A DNA stretch of 64,000 bases from Saccharothrix obliqua (lineage in GTDB: Bacteria; Actinomycetota; Actinomycetes; Mycobacteriales; Pseudonocardiaceae). The notes under the pieces were generated by a model, which worked only from the letters and a program-made list of their open reading frames with translations, was not told the DNA's origin and did no database searches. Below, one piece after another: positions 57,626 to 64,000 of this stretch; position 1 is the stretch's first letter; every line of letters begins with the position of its first letter. The position numbers were made by a program, and so were the translations under genes. The stretch lies in contig NZ_JAHXGQ010000004.1 of assembly GCF_019375475.1 (NCBI RefSeq), positions 62,001 through 126,000 on the forward strand, given 5' to 3'.

Positions 57626-59193
57626 TGCGGCGGGTTGCCGTGCTTGCGGCGCGGCAGGTCGGCGTCCTTGGTCTCCAGCATCGCGAACGTGCGGATCAAC
57701 ACCGAGCGCGTCTCGCGCGGGTCGATCACGTCGTCCACCAGGCCGCGTTCCGCGGCGTACAGCGGGTGCACCAGCTCCCGCCGGTACTGGTCGATCTTCT
57801 CCCGGCGCGTGGCCGCCGGGTCGTCGGCCGCGGCGATCTCCCGCCGGAACACGACGTCCGCCGCCGCTTCCGCGCCCATCACGGCGATCTCGTTGGTGGG
57901 CCAGGCCAGCGCGATGTCCGCGCCGATCGACCGGGAGTCCATCACGATGTACGCGCCGCCGTACGCCTTGCGCAGCACCACCGACACCCGGGGCACGGTG
58001 GCGTTGCAGTACGCGTACAGCAGCTTCGCGCCGCGGCGGATGATCCCGTCGTGCTCCTGGTCCACGCCGGGCAGGAAGCCCGGCACGTCGACCAGCGTGA
58101 GCAGCGGGATGTTGAACGAGTCGCAGAACTGGACGAACCGCGCGCCCTTCTCGCTGGCCTTGATGTCCAGCACGCCCGCCAGCGCGGACGGCTGGCTGGC
58201 CACGATCCCGACGAGCTGGCCGTCCAGCCGGGCGAACGAGCACACCAGGTTCGGCGCCCACAACGCGTGCACCTCCAGGTGGTCGCCGTCGTCGACGATC
58301 TCCTCGATCACGTCGCGCACGTCGTAGGCGCGGGTCGCGTCGGTCGGCACCAGGTCCAGCAGGCGCTCGCCACGCCGGTCCACCGGGTCGTCGCCACGCA
58401 CCACGGGCGGCAGCTCGCGGTTGTTCGGCGGCAGCATCGACAGCAGCAGCCGGACGTCCGCCAGGCACGACTCCTCGTCGTTGTAGACGAAGTGCGCCAC
58501 ACCGGAGGTCGCGCCGTGCACGTCCGCGCCGCCGAGGCCCTCCATCGAGACCTCTTCGCCGGTCACCGTGCGCACCACGTCCGGCCCGGTGATGAACATC
58601 TGCGACACCTCGCGCACCGCGAACACGAAGTCGGTCAACGCGGGCGAGTACGCCGCGCCACCCGCGCACGGGCCGAGCATCACGCTGATCTGCGGGATGA
58701 CACCGGACGCGCGCACGTTGCGCTGGAAGATGCCGCCGTACCCGGCCAGCGCCGACACGCCCTCCTGGATGCGGGCGCCCGCGCCGTCGTTGAGCGACAC
58801 CAGCGGCGCGCCCGCCGCGATGGCCAGGTCCATCACCTTGTGGATCTTCTGCGCGTGCGCCTCGCCCAGCGCGCCGCCGAAAACGCGGAAGTCGTGCGCG
58901 TACACGAACACCCGCCGGCCCTCGACGGTGCCCCAGCCGGTGACCACGCCGTCGCTGTGCGGTCGCTTGGCCTCCAGCCCGAACCCGGTGGCGCGGTGCC
59001 TGCGCAACGGCTCGATCTCGGTGAAGCTGCCCTTGTCCAGCAGCAGCTCGATGCGCTCGTACGCGGTGAGCTTGCCCTTGGCGTGCTGCCGCTCGGTGGC
59101 GCGCGGGTCGGCGCCCGACCGGCTCGTCTCCTTCAGCGCGGTCAGCGCCTCGATCTGTTCGACGAACCCAGCCGGTTCCCGGACGGTCGTCAT
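57622..59193 (-). CDS. Acyl-CoA carboxylase beta (carboxyltransferase) subunit
   Basis: A 523-aa carboxyltransferase of the acetyl/propionyl-CoA carboxylase family, here most likely making malonyl-CoA for the polyketide synthase. The two crotonase-like halves are visible: N-terminal GRRVFVYAHDFRVFGGALGEAHAQKI and LNDGAGARIQEG with GPCAGGAAYSPAL, and C-terminal LTLVDVPGFLPGVDQEHDGII and RKAYGGAYIVM. ATG 59193 has GGGGGA 7 nt upstream; an in-frame GTG slightly upstream is less likely. The biotin-carrying alpha subunit is not in the window and may be shared with primary metabolism. Confidence 0.93.
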   Translation of the reverse strand: MTTVREPAGFVEQIEALTALKETSRSGADPRATERQHAKGKLTAYERIELLLDKGSFTEIEPLRRHRATGFGLEAKRPHSDGVVTGWGTVEGRRVFVYAHDFRVFGGALGEAHAQKIHKVMDLAIAAGAPLVSLNDGAGARIQEGVSALAGYGGIFQRNVRASGVIPQISVMLGPCAGGAAYSPALTDFVFAVREVSQMFITGPDVVRTVTGEEVSMEGLGGADVHGATSGVAHFVYNDEESCLADVRLLLSMLPPNNRELPPVVRGDDPVDRRGERLLDLVPTDATRAYDVRDVIEEIVDDGDHLEVHALWAPNLVCSFARLDGQLVGIVASQPSALAGVLDIKASEKGARFVQFCDSFNIPLLTLVDVPGFLPGVDQEHDGIIRRGAKLLYAYCNATVPRVSVVLRKAYGGAYIVMDSRSIGADIALAWPTNEIAVMGAEAAADVVFRREIAAADDPAATRREKIDQYRRELVHPLYAAERGLVDDVIDPRETRSVLIRTFAMLETKDADLPRRKHGNPPQ

Positions 59194-59218
59194 GGCCTTG
59201 TCCCCCAATCGAAAGCGG

Positions 59219-59986
59219 TCAGCCGAGCAGCGTGCCCCCGCTGGCGTCGACGAACGAGCCGGTCACCCAGCGGGCGTCGTCGGAAGCCAGGAACGCCACC
59301 ACGTCGGCCACGTCGCGGGCCTTGCCGACCCGCTTGAACGCGGAGAGCTGCGACATCGCCTCGACCGCCTCCGGGATGTCGAACACCGGGCTGCCGTTGT
59401 CGGTGATGCCCGGCGCGACCGTGTTCACGGTGATACCGCGCGGCGCGAGGTGGCGGGCGAAGTGCAGCGTGATCTGCTCGACCGCGCCCTTGGTCATCGA
59501 GTACGCCACCTGCTCGGGGTTGGCGAACTTGGTCAGCCCGGAGGAGATGTTGATGATCCGGCCGCCGTCGGGCAGCAGCGACAACGCCCGCTGCACGATG
59601 AAGAACGGGGCCTTGGCGTTGACCGCGAACAGCCGGTCGAGCTGCTCCGGCGTCACGTCCTCGGGCGCGAGGCCCGCCGCGGTCTGCTCACCCGCGTTGT
59701 TCACCACGATGTCCAGCGTGGTGTCGCCGGTGCGCTCCTTGAGGCCCTGCTCCAGCCCGAGGAACAGCTCGTGCACGTCGCCCGGCACGCCGAGTTCGGC
59801 ACGCACCGCGAACGCCCGGCCGCCGTCCTTCTCGATCAGCGCCACGGTCTCGTTCGCGGCCTCCTCGTTGGCGGCGTAGTGGACGGCGACCAGCGCGCCC
59901 TCCTCCGCGAGCCGCTGCGCCGTGGCGCGGCCGATGCCCCGGCTGGAGCCGGTGACCAGCGCGGTCTTGCCGTCGAGCTTGCCCAT
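59219..59986 (-). CDS. Nested reductase: probable internal start producing the SDR part alone
   Basis: Within the fused gene, ATG 59986 (MGKLDGKTALVTGSSRG) is preceded by AGGGGA at 8 nt, a better ribosome site than many in this window. It sits exactly at the domain boundary and would give a free 255-aa SDR identical to the C-terminal half. In the angucycline enzyme PgaM an internal start is known to yield a separate reductase chain that assembles with the full protein. The same is inferred here from site and position only. Confidence 0.6.
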   Translation of the reverse strand: MGKLDGKTALVTGSSRGIGRATAQRLAEEGALVAVHYAANEEAANETVALIEKDGGRAFAVRAELGVPGDVHELFLGLEQGLKERTGDTTLDIVVNNAGEQTAAGLAPEDVTPEQLDRLFAVNAKAPFFIVQRALSLLPDGGRIINISSGLTKFANPEQVAYSMTKGAVEQITLHFARHLAPRGITVNTVAPGITDNGSPVFDIPEAVEAMSQLSAFKRVGKARDVADVVAFLASDDARWVTGSFVDASGGTLLG

Positions 59987-61135
59987 GCGTGTGGTCCCCT
60001 GATCCTCTGCGGTGGCGGGCGGCCCGTCGAGGCCGCTGATCATGCGGGCCAGGTGCCCGCGGACGGCGTCGTACCGCATCAGCTCGGCGAAGGTGTCGCG
60101 CAACGGCTCCACCTCCGGCCCGCCGAGCAGCAGCAACGCCTGTGCCTGGATGTTGGTGAGGGTGCGCGCGCCGACCGCGTGCCGCGTGGTGTCGTAACGC
60201 GCCAACCGGTCGTGGCCGCCGAGCGCGGCGAGCAGTTCGCCGCCGAGGGCGGCGGCGTCCTGGAGGCCGAGGTTGAGGGCCTGCCCGCCGACCGGCATCT
60301 GCCGGTGCGCCGCGTCGCCCGCGAGCAGCACCCGACCCCGCCGGTAGGACGCGGCCTGCCGCCGGGTGTTGCCGAACGCGTTCAGCCACGTCGGGGTGCC
60401 GCCGGAGATGTCCTCGCCGGTCACCTCGGCCCACGCCGCGACGATCTCCGGGTAGTCCGGGGTGCGCGGCCTGGGCGTGGCGCCGAAGACGTGCACCATC
60501 ACCCGCGTGCTGCCGTCCGGCCAGCGGAACGCGGTGGCCAGCCCCTTCGGGTGCCGCTCGAACCGCCGGTTCGGGATGTCCAGCCCCACCACGTCGGCAC
60601 GCAGCATCTCCAGCGTGGCGTCCTCGCCGGGGAAGTCGAAGCCGGCGAGGACGCGCACCGAGCTGTCCTCGCCGTCGCAGCCGACCAGGTAGGCGGCGGT
60701 AATCCGCTCCCGACCGCGCTCGGACGCGGTCTCCGCCACCACGTGGTCGGCCTGCTCGGTCAACGCCACCAGCTCGACGCCGCGCCGCACCCGTGCCCCG
60801 AGTTCCACCGCCCGCTCCTGGAGCACGCGCTCCAGGAGGGTCTGCGGGCACTTCCACTGCCCGGCGAACCGGTGCTCCGGGTCGGCGAGGGTCAGGTCCA
60901 GCGGCAGCCCGCCGAAGTGGCCGGGGCCACCCGACGGGAGCTTGCCGAGCCTGCCCAGGACGTCCCGCTCGGCCAGGACGTCCATGGTGCGGGCGTGCAG
61001 CGTGGAGGCGCGGGACTCCGTGGTGGGCGTGGTGAGCCGCTCCACCACGGTGACCCGCGCGCCGCCGGCGCACAGGTCGCCCGCGAGCAGCAGCCCCACC
61101 GGGCCCGCGCCCACCACCACGACGTCGGTGTCCAT
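59219..61135 (-). CDS. Fused FAD-dependent oxygenase and SDR reductase (angucycline-type)
   Basis: One continuous 638-aa frame encodes two enzymes. Residues ~1-375 form a PHBH-fold aromatic hydroxylase like PgaE/UrdE: VVVGAGPVGLLLAGDL, LVGCDGEDSSVR and LLAGDAAHRQMPVGGQALNLGLQDA. Residues 384-638 are a canonical SDR: VTGSSRGIGRATA, VNNAGEQTA, INISS and YSMTK, so Ser-Tyr-Lys are intact. The oxygenase-reductase fusion is characteristic of angucycline enzymes such as UrdM and PgaM. The linker encodes a strong internal ribosome site (see the nested entry). The gene begins 4 nt after the aromatase stop and the start is ATG 61135. Expected role: hydroxylation and ketoreduction of the polycyclic intermediate. 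Confidence 0.92.
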   Translation of the reverse strand: MDTDVVVVGAGPVGLLLAGDLCAGGARVTVVERLTTPTTESRASTLHARTMDVLAERDVLGRLGKLPSGGPGHFGGLPLDLTLADPEHRFAGQWKCPQTLLERVLQERAVELGARVRRGVELVALTEQADHVVAETASERGRERITAAYLVGCDGEDSSVRVLAGFDFPGEDATLEMLRADVVGLDIPNRRFERHPKGLATAFRWPDGSTRVMVHVFGATPRPRTPDYPEIVAAWAEVTGEDISGGTPTWLNAFGNTRRQAASYRRGRVLLAGDAAHRQMPVGGQALNLGLQDAAALGGELLAALGGHDRLARYDTTRHAVGARTLTNIQAQALLLLGGPEVEPLRDTFAELMRYDAVRGHLARMISGLDGPPATAEDQGTTRMGKLDGKTALVTGSSRGIGRATAQRLAEEGALVAVHYAANEEAANETVALIEKDGGRAFAVRAELGVPGDVHELFLGLEQGLKERTGDTTLDIVVNNAGEQTAAGLAPEDVTPEQLDRLFAVNAKAPFFIVQRALSLLPDGGRIINISSGLTKFANPEQVAYSMTKGAVEQITLHFARHLAPRGITVNTVAPGITDNGSPVFDIPEAVEAMSQLSAFKRVGKARDVADVVAFLASDDARWVTGSFVDASGGTLLG

Positions 61136-61139
61136 CGCC

Positions 61140-62087
61140 TTAACGCCGCGCTTCCGCGTAGTTCTTGGCGTGGCCGAGGGTGGCGCGGCTGTTGTTGCCC
61201 AGCGCGTCCCGGATGAACTGCCGGGCCTCCGCCACGCCCGCGTCCGGGCCGAGCACCTTCGCGATGTTGTCGGCGTTGAGGATCACGGTGTGCTGCGAGG
61301 TGGCCGTGGTGACGCCCTTCTCGTCCTCCTCGAACGTCCAGTAGCCCGTGTGCAGGTCCATCAACGCGGGCAGCGTGGTCTGCTTGTAGGCGATCTTGTG
61401 GTGCGGGAAGCAGACCCGGACGGACTCGGTGGTGTGCGACGAGCCGTCCTTGGTGAGCGTCTCCATCCGCAGCACCTGGAGGCCGGGCGTGTCCTCGGTG
61501 AGCGTCACCGACGCGACGTGCGGCAGGCGCTCCTTCCACCGGCCGGCCTCGTTGATGAAGTCGTACACGTCCTTCGCCGAACCGTTGACCTGCACGCTGT
61601 CCTCGAAGGACAACGTCAGCTCGGCGGTCTGCGTGGCCAGCTCCACGTTCGCCTTCAGCGACGGCAGCTCCGCCTTGCTGTTGCGGTCCACCGCCTCGTC
61701 GATCCACTTCAGACCCTCGGGGTCGTCGTCGATCGCGCGGTAGGTGTGCAGCAGCCGGAGGTGGGTCTTGTCGTCGTCGAGCGGTTCGATGACCCACGTG
61801 CCGCTCATCTGGGCCACCGGCGGGGCGGACACCTCCTGCGCGAACGTGATGCGCAGGTTCTCCGGGTCCAGCTCGCGGCGCGACGCCCAGTTCTTCGGCT
61901 CGCCGTTCGCGGTGGCCCAGATGCGGATGCGCTCGCTGTTGCCGTCGCGCTCCAGGTAGTCGACGTACACCGAGGGCGGGAACAGGCGGGGCCAGTTCTC
62001 CACCTCGGCGAGCAGCCGGTAGACGTCCTGCGGCGCGGCGTGCACGGTGATCGAGTGCTCGACCTCGCGGACGGGGTTCCCGGTCAT
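61140..62087 (-). CDS. Two-domain polyketide aromatase/cyclase
   Basis: A 315-aa ARO/CYC with two START-like (SRPBCC) domains. The first contains EHSITVHAAPQDVYRLLAEVENWPRLFPPSVYVDYLER and the second SVQVNGSAKDVYDFINEAGRWKERLPHVASV, both with the helix-grip signature. Didomain enzymes of this type act with a ketoreductase to aromatise the first ring of reduced (C9-ketoreduced) polyketides. AAGGAG 6 nt before ATG 62087 fixes the start. It lies between the ketoreductase and the oxygenase-reductase gene, the usual order in angucycline and related clusters. Confidence 0.94.
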   Translation of the reverse strand: MTGNPVREVEHSITVHAAPQDVYRLLAEVENWPRLFPPSVYVDYLERDGNSERIRIWATANGEPKNWASRRELDPENLRITFAQEVSAPPVAQMSGTWVIEPLDDDKTHLRLLHTYRAIDDDPEGLKWIDEAVDRNSKAELPSLKANVELATQTAELTLSFEDSVQVNGSAKDVYDFINEAGRWKERLPHVASVTLTEDTPGLQVLRMETLTKDGSSHTTESVRVCFPHHKIAYKQTTLPALMDLHTGYWTFEEDEKGVTTATSQHTVILNADNIAKVLGPDAGVAEARQFIRDALGNNSRATLGHAKNYAEARR

Positions 62088-62115
62088 GCGGGGCTCCTTC
62101 GGGGGGTCGGTGGGA

Positions 62116-62898
62116 TCAGAAGTTGCCCAGGCCGCCGCAGACGTTGAGCGCCTGCGAGGTGATCGAGGCGGCGACGTCCGAGGCCAGGTAGCCGACCAGG
62201 CCCGCCACCTCCTCCGGCGTGGAGTACCGGCCGAGCGGGATCTTGGCGTTGAACTTCTCCAGGATCGCGTCCTCGGAGGTGTTGTAGGCCGCCGCGTAGC
62301 CCTGCCGGACCCGCTGCGCCATCGGGGTCTCGACGTAGCCGGGGCACACCGCGTTCACGGTGATGCCGGTCGGCGCGAGTTCGTTGCCCAGCGCCTTGGT
62401 GAAGCCCACGACGCCGTGCTTGGACGCCGAGTACGGCGCGCCCAGCACCACGCCCTGCTTGCCCGCGGTGGACGCGATGTTGATGATCCGGCCGCGGTCC
62501 TTCTTGCGCATCCCACCGGTGTTCAGCACCTCGCGGGTGACCAGGAAGACGCTCGTGAGGTTGGTGGCGATGACGTCCAGCCACAGGTCGTCCTCGATGT
62601 CGGCGGTCACGCCGCCGCCGCTGCGCCCGGCGTTGTTCACCAGCACGTCGATCGTGCCGAACCGGTCCACCGCGGCCTGGACGACGTTGGCGATGTCCGC
62701 CTTCTCCCGCACGTCACCCGTGGTGCCGTCCACGTCCAGGCCCTCGTCCTGGAGGTCCTTGACGGTCCGCACCAGCGCTTCCTCCCCCCGGGCGCACAGG
62801 AAGACGCGGTGCCCCTGGCGGGCGAGCTGCCGGGCCGAAGCCAGGCCGATACCACTGGTCGCGCCGGTGACCAGCGCAACCCTGCCCTCGTCGGTCAT
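62116..62898 (-). CDS. Polyketide C9 ketoreductase (ActIII-like SDR)
   Basis: A 260-aa SDR resembling the actinorhodin ketoreductase. VTGATSGIGLASARQLA is the NADPH motif and LVNNAGRSGGGVTADI is typical of ActIII-like enzymes. INIASTAGK and YSASK supply Ser, Tyr and Lys, and CPGYVETPMAQRVRQGYA marks the substrate lid. ATG 62898 has GAGGGGA 6 nt upstream. Directly downstream of the ACP gene, it reduces the nascent poly-beta-ketone, setting the folding pattern. Confidence 0.94.
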   Translation of the reverse strand: MTDEGRVALVTGATSGIGLASARQLARQGHRVFLCARGEEALVRTVKDLQDEGLDVDGTTGDVREKADIANVVQAAVDRFGTIDVLVNNAGRSGGGVTADIEDDLWLDVIATNLTSVFLVTREVLNTGGMRKKDRGRIINIASTAGKQGVVLGAPYSASKHGVVGFTKALGNELAPTGITVNAVCPGYVETPMAQRVRQGYAAAYNTSEDAILEKFNAKIPLGRYSTPEEVAGLVGYLASDVAASITSQALNVCGGLGNF

Positions 62899-62917
62899 GT
62901 CTAATCCCCTCGTCGGC

Positions 62918-63187
62918 TCAGACCGCCTGCGCGGCGGCGAGGTGTGCGTTGACCAGGTCCACCAGCGCGGTGGGGGTGCGGGCGGCGGCGAGCGCGTCCT
63001 CGTCCAGGCTGATGCCGTACTCGCGCTCGATCCGGCCACCGGTCTCCAGCAGCGCCAGCGACTCGTAGCCCAGTTCCTCGAAATCGGTCTCGGCGATGTC
63101 GCCGTCCAGGTCGACGCCCTCGTCGGCGCCCGCGGCCTCGCGCAGGATGCGCGTGAGGTCCTCGATGGTGAACTTGTCGACCGCCAT
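62918..63187 (-). CDS. Acyl carrier protein of the type II polyketide synthase
   Basis: An 89-aa acidic carrier protein. The phosphopantetheine-bearing Ser is in LGYESLALLE (~residue 43), and the sequence begins FTIEDLTRILREAAG and ends LVDLVNAHL as in minimal-PKS ACPs. AAAGGA 7 nt before ATG 63187 supports the start. It follows the KS-beta gene by 21 nt, giving the standard KS-beta/ACP/KR order. Confidence 0.94.
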   Translation of the reverse strand: MAVDKFTIEDLTRILREAAGADEGVDLDGDIAETDFEELGYESLALLETGGRIEREYGISLDEDALAAARTPTALVDLVNAHLAAAQAV

Positions 63188-63208
63188 GGCCAGGTCCTTT
63201 CGTGTGGG

Positions 63209-64000
63209 TCAGCGCGGCGCGCGCACGACCATCGCCGAGTTGAAGCCGCCCTGGCCGCGCGCCACCACCAGCGCGGACCGCACGTCCGCGCGGCGCGGCG
63301 CGCCGGTCACCAGGTCCAGCTCGTAGCGTTCGGACAGGGTGGTGTGGACCGTCGGCGGCAGCACGCCGTCGCGGATCGCGAGCAGCGCCGCCGCCAGGTC
63401 CAGGGGCGCCGCGCCCGAGTACAGCCGGCCGGTGCCGGTCTTGGGCGCGGTCACCGGCACGCCGCGCGGGCCGAACACCTTGGTGATCGCCTCCGCCTCG
63501 GCGCGGTCCAGCTCGGGCACGGCCGCCGCGTCGGCGAACACCACGTCGATCTCGTCGGGCACCGCGCCCGCGTCGGCCAGCGCGTGGTCGATCGCCTTCT
63601 GCAACGTGGGCGCGCGGTCCCGGCCCGGCGCGGGGTCCACCGTGGACGCGTGGCCCGCGACCACGCCGTAGACCCTGGCGCCACGCGCACGGGCGTGCTC
63701 GGCGTTCTCCAGCACCAGCAGCGCGCCGCCCTCGCCCGGGACGTGCCCGGCGGCGCGGTCGTCGAACGGCAGGTAGGCGCGTGCCGGGTCGTCCCGCTCG
63801 CTCAACCGGCCGCTGGTCAGCTGCGCCACCCAGCCCCACGGGCAGATCGACGCGTCCACCGCGCCCGCCAGCACCATCGAGGTGCCCTTGCGGATCTGGC
63901 GGCGTGCCTGGGCCAACGCGTCCAGGCCGCCGGCCTGGTCGGTCACCACCACGCTGCTCGGGCCGCGCAGCCCGTTGCGGATGGAGATCTGGCCGCTGTT
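63209..64000 (-). CDS. Ketosynthase chain-length factor (KS-beta), N-terminal part beyond the window
   Basis: The C-terminal ~263 residues of a KS-beta protein, the partner of KS-alpha that sets chain length. Gln replaces the active-site Cys in VVVTDQAGGLDAL, the hallmark of chain-length factors. Other landmarks are LAGAVDASICPWGWV, YLPFDDRAAGHVPGEGGALLVLE and the end GGFNSAMVV. The frame is open to base 64000, so the start lies outside the window, and KS-alpha is expected just beyond it. Confidence 0.93.
   Translation of the reverse strand, partial: NSGQISIRNGLRGPSSVVVTDQAGGLDALAQARRQIRKGTSMVLAGAVDASICPWGWVAQLTSGRLSERDDPARAYLPFDDRAAGHVPGEGGALLVLENAEHARARGARVYGVVAGHASTVDPAPGRDRAPTLQKAIDHALADAGAVPDEIDVVFADAAAVPELDRAEAEAITKVFGPRGVPVTAPKTGTGRLYSGAAPLDLAAALLAIRDGVLPPTVHTTLSERYELDLVTGAPRRADVRSALVVARGQGGFNSAMVVRAPR

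Overview
The window is a high-GC actinobacterial chromosome segment. Codon use is strongly G/C-ending, GTG starts are common and 4-nt start/stop overlaps are frequent. The gene content (AfsR/SARP-type regulator, streptogrisin-like protease, DrrAB-like exporter, several LLM oxidoreductases, type II polyketide genes) fits a filamentous, antibiotic-producing actinomycete, most likely a Pseudonocardiaceae member of the Saccharothrix/Actinosynnema/Lentzea kind. The genus cannot be fixed from sequence alone. I saw no tRNA, rRNA, CRISPR array, insertion sequence or integrase.

Layout. 1-2.3 kb: end of a siderophore-interacting reductase, then a divergent zinc pair (CDF exporter and ArsR sensor) with a symmetric operator between them. 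2.3-4.3 kb: an IclR regulator and pobA (4-hydroxybenzoate 3-monooxygenase), preceded by three copies of an operator repeat. 4.3-6.6 kb: an EamA exporter and a cytochrome P450 on the minus strand. 6.7-12.9 kb: a cobalamin riboswitch followed by six cistrons, each overlapping the next by 4 nt. They encode a membrane-tethered alpha-barrel protein resembling the alpha domain of intrinsic factor/transcobalamin, two secreted DUF4430-like beta-domain proteins, and a complete ECF transporter (T, a double A subunit, and S). I read this as a vitamin B12 capture and uptake system in which the two halves of a transcobalamin-like clamp are separate proteins.

12.9-25.3 kb: MFS exporter, a DUF4157 (eCIS-core) protein, a luxE/luxC-type fatty acid reductase pair without luciferase, a DrrAB-like ABC exporter, a streptogrisin-like protease and a large AfsR/SARP-type regulator. 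25.8-33.9 kb: a TPR-Crp fusion regulator, a SigJ-type ECF sigma factor, an SseB-like protein with a repeat region, a second P450, an MFS exporter and hsp20 with an HspR-type box. 33.9-45.2 kb: a secreted protein with four DUF4082 modules, a methyltransferase, an apparently orphan geranyl-diphosphate C-methyltransferase, a GNAT protein, an isolated ATP synthase subunit a gene, an LLM oxidoreductase, a pirin and a PIG-L lipoprotein. 45.4-49.0 kb: a GT2/GtrA/YfhO-like surface glycosylation operon. 49.1-50.5 kb: a LuxR-type regulator.

50.8-64.0 kb (all minus strand, running off the right edge): part of a type II polyketide gene cluster. In transcription order it encodes KS-beta (cut by the edge), ACP, ketoreductase, two-domain aromatase/cyclase, a fused FAD oxygenase-SDR reductase with a well-placed internal start, acyl-CoA carboxylase beta and epsilon subunits, an LLM monooxygenase, an MFS exporter, an FMN reductase, a second LLM enzyme, two SDR-like proteins lacking the usual catalytic residues, and an O-methyltransferase. 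The oxygenase-reductase fusion points to an angucycline-like pathway, but the product cannot be named. KS-alpha and other core genes must lie beyond the edge.
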